Assembly: GCA_037953745.1 (NCBI GenBank)
Contig: JBAKBP010000707.1
Span: forward strand, 124,001 to 188,000
Length of the DNA: 64,000 nucleotides
Direction of reading: 5' to 3'
From: Lithodes maja
Lineage: Eukaryota; Arthropoda; Malacostraca; Decapoda; Lithodidae
Below, in pieces: positions 1-10,900 of the stretch. Within the stretch, counting starts at the first letter, position 1. Each line of letters starts with the position of its first letter. The notes under the pieces were generated by a model that saw nothing but the letters and a program-made list of their open reading frames with translations, had not been told where the DNA came from and searched no databases. The position numbers were made by a program, and so were the translations under genes.

Positions 1-3000
1 TGTAGACTTATCATGTCAATCACATCTTCTGAAAAATGCATAGTTATAATATAGTACACATCAAAATGTAAACATGTACAATAGGTTGATATATTATTTT
101 CATCGGCACTATGTAATATATGTATTATATTGGAATAAGGTGTATTGCTATAGAAACCCGTATATATCTTTGAGGGATGGAATATATAACTAGTATAATA
201 AGCAAAAATATAGGATAAAACCTTCAAATAGTGAATCGAATGTTCTTTGTATATATCATTACTAAGAAATACACAATTTTCATATATGTTTGTAGATTCA
301 TGTTCCACCGATATAAAGCCTTTGATATATTCTGTTTTTAATTTGTCCATGGCATTTATGCCACCTTGTTTCTCTTGAAGGTATATATTGTCACTATTGA
401 GAAAATGAAAAGGGATATCATTATTTCTATTATCGTCGAATACCATAGACTGTACAATTGTATTTTCCTCATTCTGAACTATACGGATATCATTTAATAA
501 CGAGTCCTCGTCGTCGGACGACTGTGAGTAATCACCACCATAGTTATTTATGTTATTATTGCAGGTATGTTTATCATAATTGCGGGCGCCTCTACCATGA
601 TATAGTTTAAGATGTCCTAGATAATTCGGATTGCCATTGTGACAACAAACCCCCTTACCCTGCGCTACACAGGAATAACTAATTCTTGTTAGGAGGGGAT
701 TGGCTAGTTCATAAAATATATTCATGTAGGTATTCATACAAGAACCTTTACTAAATATTGAGCTCTTATAAAGATAAAAGGGACCCAGAAGAAGAAAATC
801 TTCGTAGTTTAGATAATGATACCTGGCCAATTTATCTAGAGTGGCTATATAGAAAGCGTAACAAATATCTATATGTATCAAAAAGGCATTATATATAAAG
901 TTTAATCCATCCAGGGGGGATTTGAAAATGTTTTGGTTACAGCATAAATCTATAATTTCCTTGGATAACTTGAAACCATTTTCCTTTGATTCATTAATAT
1001 ACATGGGATTTGTCCACGTTTCGTCTATAATCCTTCTACCTTTTTGTGAAAATAACACTATCAATCTCTCAATAAATAGAGTTGATAGATTTTTGTACGT
1101 TACTTTACTGGACATATCATGGTAATTATTGACATTACAATTCATTGAATTGTATACGACTTCTAAATCCCTTACATTACAATTTAGTAAACTTATATTG
1201 GTAGATTCGGCCCTGCTCAGTCCCACATATAAGTTCGAGGAACTCGTCATGGTATATCCCGATAATTTACAGTCAAAGAATAAATGTATATCTTTGGGTG
1301 TTGTTTTACCCTGAAATTTGTAGATGGTAGAGGCAGTGGCATTGGCCAGGGGCATAAATTCCAATCTTATATTTCCCCGATGTATTGTTTGATACCCAAT
1401 AAGCCTTTTTTGTTTCAAGTCATGGATGAGACCCACCTCAACAGTCTTTGTAGCCGGAAATATGTCCGTAACTATAACCTCTGTCCCATTGTGAATCGAA
1501 TAACCATTATCCGTATACATAGTCATACTAACGACTAATTTCATACCCAAATATATGATCACACCATTATAGGGACAATAATCTCCAATGACACTTTTCA
1601 ATTCCTGAAACCATGCTCCGAAATCTCGTATGTGGGCCAGTTTGGCATCTATATATCTAATCCCAAATTTTAGCTTATGACAATTGCCAAATTTCAGATG
1701 GGTTTTTATTACTTTGGCCGATGTTAAATCGTACTGCACCCTACCAATTTTACCGAATATATTGGGCGAGAATTTTGTATATTTTTGCAGCGTACTATTT
1801 CTCTGTAAGGCACTCTGCTGTATAAAGGTAACGAGACTATTAGTGTATTCATTAACGGTTCGTTTGGTGGAAGATATGAATAAAGCACTCTGGGTTTTAT
1901 TTCGGACAATCCACTGAAAAACAAAATGACCTTTTAATATATTAGAGACCATATAGCCCTTTTTTTTTAAGGCTTTTATTATAGGAGCAGAGTTGCTTAG
2001 CTTGGCGTATTCGTTCAATTCATCCATACTAATTATACGCCTCACCAATGAATTGGTAAAACACTCTTGGCCTAGGCTTTTCCATACATGTTTTATCTTG
2101 TTATGACAATAACCAAATTCACTCATAGTAAATAAGGACAAGGCCATTGATAATGCCATCGGGTCGCTAAAGGGATTTATTCGTTTTAAACTATTCAAAA
2201 ATGTCACTTTACATCTTGAAGAGATAAATTTGGGATATGTTTTATCAGAGTCATCATCTATTACCCCTTTCCCAGCGGTGGATTTGACTGGGACTCTGCG
2301 CTCACAAGTGGACGATAGACAGGTTTGCAATATTTCTTCGGACCCCTCTTCATCATGAATATCTTGGATCTGCAGGGCGTCTATGATTTTTAAGATATTG
2401 TCATTTTCCGCGTAGTGGCAAGACTCTATTGTAATAATATTGGTATTCCTTATCATTATTTCATCAAAAAAATGTAGATAGAATTTTTCCACATATCTCC
2501 TATATTGATTGTTTGTATAATGGCCATTCTTTTTCATGTGCGTATATATGGCCTTGATGGTATCCAGTCCATACTGTCGATAGCATAGGTCAGTCTCCAA
2601 TAAATGTGTCTTGTCGAAACTGGTATTTTGATTATTATCACCTAAAAAAAGAACTATGACACCCCCAAATGCTGTTCTAGGATGATTCAGTAACCTCAGA
2701 CAGGCATCGAAATAGAGTAATTCTATAGCTTTGAATTGAGTGATTTCGTCCATCACTACAACCTTCAAAGCCTTCCATAGATGGTAATTTCTGGCTACGG
2801 CCCTCGAAATATTAATCGCGGGGGTTACATTAGCGTGGCTTATTGCCGGAACGTAAAACTTCATAAAACTATGATATGTGTAGAAATTCGTACTAGGTAT
2901 GTGATTGTCGATGAATTCTCGCATGGTACTAACAGTGGAATGTGTCCGTCCGAGAGCAAAAATGTTATTTCTTATTTCTGGATTTTCTTCGCATAAACTA

Positions 3001-3188
3001 GCAATCAAATTACCAATCAAATGGCTTTTTCCGGCACCGGGTGGGCCAGTCACCATATTTATTCTAGGAAGAGATGTAGTGCTAAATCTATTAATGTGGT
3101 TCATAATGTCACCGTGACATATTATTTGGGTGGGTGTTAGTAAAGCTGTTGGTTTCTTATCCTGGCCTAAGAATGATGGTGGTGTCAT
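1..3188 (-). CDS. SF1 (Pif1/RecD-like) DNA helicase of a nimavirus-like endogenous virus, 3' part cut by window edge
   Basis: An open frame runs on the minus strand from an ATG at 3188 to the window edge, at least 1,062 codons with no stop in the segments I translated. It carries superfamily 1 helicase motifs in order: Walker A GPPGAGKS near residue 48 (3024-3047), Walker B VVMDEI near residue 144 (about 2745-2760), motif III GDNNQN near 182 (about 2632-2646), motif V TIYKFQGKT near 625 (1302-1337) and motif VI YVGLSRAE near 655 (1203-1235). This arrangement is that of Pif1/RecD2 and herpesvirus UL5-type ATP-dependent DNA helicases, used in genome replication. A very large helicase is known in white spot syndrome virus (wsv447), so a nimaviral homologue is the likeliest identity, but that step is inference from size and context. 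An in-frame TAA upstream and no earlier in-frame ATG support this start. All motifs look intact. Confidence 0.75.
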   Translation of the reverse strand, partial: MTPPSFLGQDKKPTALLTPTQIICHGDIMNHINRFSTTSLPRINMVTGPPGAGKSHLIGNLIASLCEENPEIRNNIFALGRTHSTVSTMREFIDNHIPSTNFYTYHSFMKFYVPAISHANVTPAINISRAVARNYHLWKALKVVVMDEITQFKAIELLYFDACLRLLNHPRTAFGGVIVLFLGDNNQNTSFDKTHLLETDLCYRQYGLDTIKAIYTHMKKNGHYTNNQYRRYVEKFYLHFFDEIMIRNTNIITIESCHYAENDNILKIIDALQIQDIHDEEGSEEILQTCLSSTCERRVPVKSTAGKGVIDDDSDKTYPKFISSRCKVTFLNSLKRINPFSDPMALSMALSLFTMSEFGYCHNKIKHVWKSLGQECFTNSLVRRIISMDELNEYAKLSNSAPIIKALKKKGYMVSNILKGHFVFQWIVRNKTQSALFISSTKRTVNEYTNSLVTFIQQSALQRNSTLQKYTKFSPNIFGKIGRVQYDLTSAKVIKTHLKFGNCHKLKFGIRYIDAKLAHIRDFGAWFQELKSVIGDYCPYNGVIIYLGMKLVVSMTMYTDNGYSIHNGTEVIVTDIFPATKTVEVGLIHDLKQKRLIGYQTIHRGNIRLEFMPLANATASTIYKFQGKTTPKDIHLFFDCKLSGYTMTSSSNLYVGLSRAESTNISLLNCNVRDLEVVYNSMNCNVNNYHDMSSKVTYKNLSTLFIERLIVLFSQKGRRIIDETWTNPMYINESKENGFKLSKEIIDLCCNQNIFKSPLDGLNFIYNAFLIHIDICYAFYIATLDKLARYHYLNYEDFLLLGPFYLYKSSIFSKGSCMNTYMNIFYELANPLLTRISYSCVAQGKGVCCHNGNPNYLGHLKLYHGRGARNYDKHTCNNNINNYGGDYSQSSDDEDSLLNDIRIVQNEENTIVQSMVFDDNRNNDIPFHFLNSDNIYLQEKQGGINAMDKLKTEYIKGFISVEHESTNIYENCVFLSNDIYKEHSIHYLKVLSYIFAYYTSYIFHPSKIYTGFYSNTPYSNIIHILHSADENNISTYCTCLHFDVYYIITMHFSEDVIDMISL

Positions 3189-3243
3189 TATTACACCGGA
3201 CACAATGGGTATAAATAATGATAACCAGATAAGGAAAATTGGA

Positions 3244-3252
3244 CCCTTTATA
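3244..3252 (-). promoter_or_regulatory. TATA-box-like element upstream of the helicase
   Basis: TATAAAGGG on the minus strand lies about 56 bases before the helicase ATG, in the spacing range of a TATA box of an animal DNA virus early gene. No experimental support; called from position and sequence only. Confidence 0.4.
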
Positions 3253-3506
3253 GATTCAGAGTTCTGACAGAAAAATTAAGAACCTGGTAAAGTGTAGGGT
3301 TATTTATTTTCCATATATACTCGAAAAATGTCTAGTCTCGTGGGGGGGTAATTGATGTTTTTTGACCCGGTAAAGGGTTATTGATACCCGTGTATGAATG
3401 ATGGAAGTGTGGTCGTACGACCAAGAATCGTATACAATCCAGGTTTGTTGCCCGCGCATTTTGTAAATTATTATTTTGTATTCACAAAATAGTAACGACA
3501 AAAAGG
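3253..3506. other. Intergenic region between divergent viral genes
   Basis: AT-rich spacer between the leftward helicase and the rightward small membrane gene. A 65-codon minus-strand frame (3304-3501) exists but has no recognisable feature, so it is not called. No repeat or RNA gene was seen. Confidence 0.5.
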
Positions 3507-3698
3507 ATGAACTTTAACTCCAATTATTATTTTACTGGATTGATAATATCTGTTGTTATATTATTCATTCTTGTCGGCCATCTATATAATCTAGTTTTTC
3601 ATATTTATAAAGAACAAGAAATAAACTATCCAAGATATAATATGACAGAATATTTGAGATCGAAAATATTACCGAAAAAGGGTAGACATGATATGTAA
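3507..3698 (+). CDS. Small single-pass membrane protein of the endogenous virus
   Basis: A 63-residue protein starting at ATG 3507. Residues about 8-32 form one hydrophobic segment rich in I, V, L and F, followed by a polar, basic tail ending near residues KKGR. This is the layout of a small type II or signal-anchored membrane protein. Large invertebrate DNA viruses have several such proteins in the envelope, including small per os infectivity factors, but no diagnostic motif or cysteine pattern is visible, so no name is given. It lies 39 bases before the next rightward gene, and both read away from the helicase. It could also be an unrelated small viral membrane protein. Codon use and AT-richness match the neighbouring viral frames. 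Confidence 0.5.
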   Translation: MNFNSNYYFTGLIISVVILFILVGHLYNLVFHIYKEQEINYPRYNMTEYLRSKILPKKGRHDM

Positions 3699-3737
3699 TG
3701 TAAATATGTTATTATTTAAAATATGTAATTTGGTTAG

Positions 3738-4376
3738 ATGGTGGATATGGATACAATCATATTTAAAATTCATAAACTATTGAACAACAATTATTGTATC
3801 CTGACAATAAAAGACACACAAACTATTCGGTCTTTATTTTATCAATTAAATAAAAGGAACACACTCATAATAGACCCTTTGAAGCAACTATATAAAAATA
3901 TCGGCGATTCCGATATAGAGCAGGCAAATTTAGTATTGAAAAATATATGTGTCCTCGATAATATTACTAATATGAAATATATATTATCGGGTTATAAAAT
4001 AAGCGATATACCAGACAACACCTCAGATTTCGTTATAAACAAAATCATAGAATATAATAGCTATGAAAAATATGATATATATAGTGACAAAAAAAAACAA
4101 GAAATAATTGCCCGAAAAAATAAATCCTTAACCGTTGATGAGTTAGGTTTACGATATATGACGATACGTAAAATTATTATATCCATATTAAGACATTCTT
4201 ATACTTTAATAAAGATATCCCATGATAATATTAATAAAGGTTATTTTAACAATTTGATAGCCGCATATTTAAAATGTATATCCCAATGTGATGCGGTGTT
4301 AGACTATATTATCCCCCCATTAAACACAGAATCAGATGACTGTTTATTGAGACCCCACACCCCCCCCCCATCATAA
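3738..4376 (+). CDS. Viral protein of unknown function, C-terminus shifted at a C homopolymer
   Basis: A 212-residue frame from ATG 3738, rich in I, N, K and Y like its neighbours. No family was recognised. It is predicted mostly helical, with no signal peptide, membrane segment or cysteine motif. The frame ends TPPPS-stop just after a run of ten C (4360-4369). The +1 frame directly after that run is open to a stop at 4497 and encodes a strongly basic stretch (KKRRRSNR) of the kind used for nuclear targeting or nucleic-acid binding. The natural protein therefore probably had about 43 more residues, and the present copy carries a one-base slip, either a real decay mutation or a homopolymer sequencing error. 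Confidence 0.5.
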   Translation: MVDMDTIIFKIHKLLNNNYCILTIKDTQTIRSLFYQLNKRNTLIIDPLKQLYKNIGDSDIEQANLVLKNICVLDNITNMKYILSGYKISDIPDNTSDFVINKIIEYNSYEKYDIYSDKKKQEIIARKNKSLTVDELGLRYMTIRKIIISILRHSYTLIKISHDNINKGYFNNLIAAYLKCISQCDAVLDYIIPPLNTESDDCLLRPHTPPPS

Positions 4377-4497
4377 TCTTCAAGATGAGAATAGCCAACA
4401 GTATTCTAATACCAAGAAGAGAAGAAGATCTAATAGGGTAAATTTCGGAGATCTCCGTAAAGATATTGATAAGGATATTCGCGGGAAAAGGTTCTAG
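4360..4497 (+). other. C10 homopolymer and displaced basic C-terminal frame of the preceding gene
   Basis: Ten consecutive C at 4360-4369, followed by a +1-shifted open stretch starting at 4369 and closing with TAG at 4495-4497. Its composition (Asn, Asp, and a Lys/Arg cluster) looks like coding sequence rather than a spacer. A run one base shorter would place it in frame with the gene upstream. Confidence 0.5.
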
Positions 4498-4544
4498 AAC
4501 TAGAATGCTAATAAATAAAAAACAAAATATATTGACATTTCTTT

Positions 4545-4826
4545 TCACCTCTGACGAATATTTTCATTTCCGAAGGCATTTCCGAAGGCACTGAATAAGA
4601 ATTTTCCGGGAGCGTTATTGATTTTAGAGAGGACAGCTCTCGAGGGTTGCTTTATTTCAAAAAGTCGCGAAATATCGCTGGGTTCTATATATATAAGCGA
4701 TTTGGCAAAATCCACCACATAAAGTCGAGAATACTCTGGGATAACCTCTGTTACATATATATATATAAAACGTATTATGAATAATATACAACCCATAATT
4801 ACTAGAATAATATTATAAGTCATCAT
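4545..4826 (-). CDS. Small membrane protein of the endogenous virus
   Basis: A 93-residue protein read leftward from ATG 4826 (a second ATG follows at once). Residues about 4-26 form a single hydrophobic segment (I, L, V, F, Y), followed by a soluble domain with acidic and basic residues and a C-terminal FGNAFGNE. The layout is a short N-terminal membrane anchor with an exposed domain, as in small envelope proteins and some PIF-type proteins of invertebrate nuclear DNA viruses. No family assignment is justified. It faces the 212-residue gene tail to tail and the giant gene head to head, with only about 90 bases between its start and that of the giant gene, so the two probably share an AT-rich promoter region. 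Confidence 0.45.
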   Translation of the reverse strand: MMTYNIILVIMGCILFIIRFIYIYVTEVIPEYSRLYVVDFAKSLIYIEPSDISRLFEIKQPSRAVLSKINNAPGKFLFSAFGNAFGNENIRQR

Positions 4827-4881
4827 ACAAATATTATTCAGAATGTATAAAATATGTCTTTATCATCTGATAATGAATGTA

Positions 4882-4903
4882 GATATTTATATATATTATA
4901 ATG
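4882..4903 (+). promoter_or_regulatory. AT-rich TATA-like stretch before the giant viral gene
   Basis: A run of TATA-like sequence (TATTTATATATATTATAAT) ends about 15 bases before the ATG at 4916. It may act as a late-type promoter for the giant gene and, divergently, for the small gene at 4826. Inferred from base composition and position only. Confidence 0.3.
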
Positions 4904-4915
4904 TAGGGTTTGAAG

Positions 4916-7900
4916 ATGAATCGCGGTTTTGTCGATGGGGTAGAGATCTTCAAATCCTTTTCTGACAACTTTAAAAATGCCTCGGGGTTGATAAAGGGAT
5001 TGGCAAATTCGATCCTAATACAATCCAAGTCTAAATTTAAGTTTCATAATTACAACGAAGATGTTGTTGAGCCAATAAGGCCCGGTGAATATGACAGAAT
5101 TTACGGAATTATATCGGATAATGAAAGAAAGGTAGAGATAAACGATATGCTGGCCAAATACTTGGCAAATTTGTTTGGTGCGCTTGAATATTATCTACAG
5201 GATTTGGTCATAAATAAACACATCTTACCCCTTCCCGGACCAAATAAAAAAATTAATATGAGTAAAGTAAATTGTATTAATGATACTCTTCAGAGTATGC
5301 TCCATGCATTGATAAACCAAGCCAATAGGGCCAAAGAAGACAACAAATATATAAGTCTTATAGTATTTATGGTCATGGGTGTATATGTCCAATCTTATAT
5401 GGATCTAATTGCATTTAGATACTATAAACACACTCCGGCACTTAAAACCAGAATTGATTTGGTTCAAGAACACATAGATACCACTTTGAATCTTGGGATA
5501 TTTACTGGTCAAATATTTTCCAACTTATTTACATCTATTATTAATCACCGGGCAACCGATCCATTAACAGAGATGGATGTGACAAAGTTTATAAACAAGC
5601 GTTATATTGCTATTCTACCCATGAGATTATTTAATGAAGATGGTCAATTTTATATTGAAAAGAATCATCAAACACCCTCCCAAAGATTTTATTTCCTACC
5701 CGATATATGGACCAAAAGATCGTTTCAGCAAAAAAAAAATGCAAATAAGGAGAGTGTATTTTATAGAGTGGCGACCGATTTGGCGACCGATTTGGAACAA
5801 TTGAAGAACTTGTTATTGATAAGTAGTCCGGAGCAGAAGTTGACCACCGATTGTGTCATTGAAGGCATCCACAATATATGTTGGGGGGATATATGTCGAT
5901 TGGTGAAAGGTAAGAATCCGAGCGCATATTCTTCCATAGCCATACAGTATCTTTTACAAAATATAAATAACAATGACTTAACCCAAATAGAAAATGACGA
6001 ACAGAATATTTATGAAAACCTAAATGTATTTTTCAAATTTATTAGCAATCCCAAGGAAACCTTTGCTCGTGTTATAAGACACAAGAAACGGTCGTGTTAT
6101 GGGAGGGTTCTCACACGAAATTATGATAATTTTATCCCCGATGAGGTTTTCTCCGTAGTAAAACTGTCTATAGGGAAGGACATTCTGACTATGTTATTGC
6201 ATACAGACGATTTTCATGTGAACGCCCTTCTCTTGAAAGATACACTAATGACCAAACCCCCCGATATACAATCATTTATGATGAAATATATACTGAGGTT
6301 GGTGACCATGTTTAGACACGGTAGTCACAGTGTCAAAGAGCTATTGAAAAGCATGGGTCTCTCACGAGAGTTTATAAATAAACTCAACAATGAATACTAC
6401 TTTATAGAAAAATATTTAATGGATGATTCTACAAACCAAGAAGCGTCTCTGTTACTTTTTATTCAATCACTTAATAACATAAACGATGGTAATATTACGA
6501 AAATTAACGATGTAAAAAATGCCCTCGCGACAATATTGATACCGAACCAGCTAGTGACGGCTCTATATACAGCCCTGGAAGCTAACATTCCCGTTGTGTG
6601 GCGGGAGTTATTTATGGAAGAAGAAGAAGAAGCAGCAGCAGGGATGACGGTAAGACGATGGATATTCAGTTGGTTCCAGCAGCAAGGTGTAATTAGAGAC
6701 TACCCGCTATCAACATTCCTAAAAAAATATCCTTATATCATCGCCATAATAGCATCCATATTTGATGACGCAATGACTAGAAGTCCCGGTGGGCAAGTAT
6801 ATATTACACGGATAGCAGATAGAGAAAGGTTAGAGGAGATAACACGACAGCTTTTCGCAATCATTGAAAATATTCATGCCCAACTTATAACAACTACCAA
6901 CATTGTATTTACACTGCCACTGACATGGCTAACCTTTGGAAATTTTTATCAGCCAACAAAATCAGAGTTCCTGTCATCGTGCACGGAACATTTGAAGGCT
7001 TACGGTTTCGGTACGATCACTGAAGATTTTATAGATGATACTCCCGGTAAACAAGCCGCCATCCCCGGATGTAGAGAAAATGATTTTTTCCCCAACGAAC
7101 TGGGGCATTTTTCAAACCTCGCAGGGACATCTCGTAGGCTTTTCCTCGCGTCCTTGTTAAAGGCATCGAGGTTGTCTGGTCAATTTACGCCCACCAGACC
7201 CCCAATGAGCGACACTGCCATATCTAATATGATGGATAATAAATTGCATTTATTCAGAAATAATCCAAGTAATTTCATTAATCTAAACCAAGCATCTATG
7301 GTGCCTTATCTCTTTGTAGGAAAGGGGGATGAAAAGGCCAAAATTCTTAGTTCGATTCAGAAATATGCCATGGACTATTCCGGAGATAATTTAAATTTTG
7401 TGGGTACGAATATCATTGAAACTCTTACCAATGTGACACCCTGGAGTCCCAAACATGTAACCAATAGTGAGGTATCCGTTGATAATCTGATTTCGACATC
7501 GACTCATAAAAATCCCCTAGATCACATGATTGCCCAATGGTATAATGATTTGAGGGACTCCTTCGAATCTTTCATCTATGAGTATCGTCAACTTTTAGAT
7601 ATGGTTCATAATTTTGCCCATAAAATAGCAACATATGATCCGACCATGGACCGGAAAAGAAAAGTGGTCGAGGAAATTTTTCCCCTATTGCGAGACAATG
7701 TCCTCTTCATTTGTAACACCAATGATGGGGAGGACACCAATTCAGATGACGAGGATGATTTCATTTACCACCAGAAGAGAAAACGGTTTGATACAAACTT
7801 ATGTATATTCCCCCTGCGGTACGATGAGAAGGTCAAAACCGGCCATATCGATATAGACCAAATGAAAACCGTAATAACCGAATTGAATGAGTTACAGGAT

Positions 7901-10900
7901 TTCATCTGTCTCTACAAAACATTAAATAATAGGGGTGGCTATTTAGACCACATACGTACCCTAAGAAAATATGTAGATGTTGTTAAAAATAAACCCAGTA
8001 TACGAGAATACGATTACCAAACAGATCCTAGTTTCAAAATAGTAACATTTTTACTGAAAATGAAGGATTCTGAAGTTGATGGCAGATGTAGAGAGGTTTA
8101 CGATAAATTCCTAACTCTAATGGGTGACACCACCAATCGTCACAAACATATTAGTAATCCTCTCATGTTCAACTGGACCGAAAATACCATGAGAGGTCTT
8201 CCCGAGGCTCAAATGATATTATCACAGCTATTGTTGGGCAATATTGTACAAATTCCCACTTTCATTAAAAGCAAACTAACCCCCATGACAAATGAATCAC
8301 AATTCCATATATTAAAACAAATTCGTAAAAATATAGTATCCAAAGTTAATACCATTAGGAATTCGTTACAATTGGAAGGCCCTGGTGTAGTGGTCCCCCA
8401 ATGGGAAATTTTTACAAAATCAAATTTCATGAAACGATTCTTTAGGTCAGACCATTTAGCCATGGATTGTGACGACGAAGACAGCGGTAGTGACGAAGAC
8501 AGCGGTAGTGACGAAGACAGCGGTAGTGACGAAGACTTAGACGATGACGATGACGACCATAATAATAATAATGACACTCCATTAAAAACAATAACCAAAC
8601 GACTCGAGACTATTAACGTCCGGGAGAATGTAATTGAGTACCTATCTTTAGGGGAGAGTATTAAGCAAATTGTAGGGTCAAATAGTACGCTATCTCTTTC
8701 ACCGAGTGGTTACATAAAGTCGCTGTCTGCCCAACGAAAGGATTGGCAACTATGGGTGAATGAAAGCTCCAATATTATTGAAAGAATATGGAACAAGGAT
8801 CAACCTATCGATAATTATTTGTATATTAAATTTAAAAATTACAATATACAACTATTCCGGAATTTAAGAAATGACGTGCCATACACCAAACTATTATTAA
8901 TGGGGTCCATTATATTAAACAGGTCTTATACGGAAAATACCGTATCCCGCATTCATACCTTATTGACCATAAATGAAAAGTTTACAACCAAATGCTCAAA
9001 GCTGGAGACCGGTATAGGGGGTCGCGAGTTGTCTTTTGATTCTCTCCGCCACACCCGGCTACAATTGGTCGGAAAACTTTGCGACATGGTTTCACCGGTG
9101 GCATTCATTAAGGGGCTTAAAAATACACCCGAGGTTATCTCTACCCTGCTGTTGGCACAACTATTAAATGTCAATGACTCAGACCACTATAGTGAACGGG
9201 ATAAAAGAAGAGCCGTTCAATACCTATACGGCAGCGGAACTAATTTGCCCGTATTAGCTTCGCCTCCAGTGGTGAGTAATATACATAGTGCCGGCCATGC
9301 ACCGATGCCACCCCCCAATGACATTATTCAGAGTGTGACAAATACCCCTCTCCATATATCACCCGACGATCTCCGGTCCATCATAAGTGTTACGGGAGCT
9401 CTCAATGTTTCGAGCGAACAATCACATCCGCGCCATCACATACGCAATAAACCGTATAAATGCTCGGAACGTTTAACAAATTTCATAGACGTTGATGCAC
9501 ATATATTTAGACATTCTCACGTATATCCACTCATACATGTAAATGAGGTGGAAAAATGTGAAGAAGATTCATATCATAACTTTATAATTCGATCAATGGG
9601 GTTGAATGTCAATATTAATTTGAAGGAAATCAAACAAATGATGTTTAGTAAAGACTTTGTTAATAATAATATAGATACTTTTCACGAAAACTATAATGAA
9701 ATATTACACAAATGCAATCGGGTTTCGACTACTCTACCGGAAATAATGAACAAGCATAATATGGTTAACCTCATTTCGAGTATGCGGGTAAAATATATTG
9801 GTATGCATTCGCTTAAACATATACGAGATGAGTTATCCAACAGATCTTCTATATTCTCAAACTATGCATTATTTATCTCTGAAAATAAAAATTATTCCCT
9901 AATTGTATTTAAAGCAATATTTAAACGATATAAACATGCTCTCTTGAATGATGAGATTGTTACACAAACAACCTTCAATATATGGTTTCGGAAATTTAAG
10001 TCAAACTGTACCAGATATATCGACCTTATTAACAATCAGCTAACGAGCATTACCGACTCTATAAAATCACTTAAGGGAAATCTCCAATGTGACTATACAA
10101 AACTGTTAAACTTGATACAAGACCCAAACGCCGTAGCTATTTTGGAGGATATTCTCGCGGAAAATTCCCTGGCCAGAGCAATCAATTTAGGCTTTAATGG
10201 AACTGTCTTTTCAACTATAAATGATAATAATAACAGCCATATTTCAGAGAGTGCCTATCGGGACCTTATTCGTCGATACGAAAAATATATTACCAAAAGG
10301 TCCCCCTTGGATATTCCCTGGCATAACCAATCGGGATCTACGAAGGTTATACCTCGTCACACTGTACTCCTGTCCACCGCCTTAATGGGCAAGGTTAATA
10401 AAGATAAGAGCCAAGAGGGTGAAAATAAATGTAACAGAGACCTTTCCTCCTTGGACATAAATAATGCGGAATATTCAATAGCCTCTTCCATTATGGAATT
10501 GATGTCTTTACATAGCTTGTTTAATCACAATACTCGCAATATTTTGGATGCCATATATAAGGAACACAGAGAAATAAAAACTTCACCACCACCCGCCCCC
10601 TCACCACCCGCCCCCTCACCAACCCCCACACATAAAGTGGACGCTCTATCAGAATTAAATGATAAAATGAATAACATCAAAAAATATATCCACAGTATTA
10701 AAAAACTCGAGAATATTAATATAGATTCTATTAACTATGAGATGTCCAATATAATGGCCAACATAATAGTACATTTAGAAGATCTAGAAAAAGATATATT
10801 AGGTCTTCAACCTCACCACTCGCCACCCTTGAGGGAACTCTTGGATAATTACAAAAACTTATTCGTCCAATTTTTCGAGAGTAAACGTAATATACTGGAT

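Noticed and set aside
3304..3501. 65-codon minus-strand frame in the viral intergenic region
   Set aside because: No motif or clear start context, and it covers the expected promoter region of two divergent genes.
4309..4548. 79-codon minus-strand frame
   Set aside because: It overlaps antisense the 212-residue gene and its displaced C-terminal frame; its hydrophobicity is a by-product of AT-rich sequence.
8209..8598. 129-codon antisense frame with serine repeats
   Set aside because: Reverse-strand image of the acidic repeat in the giant viral gene.
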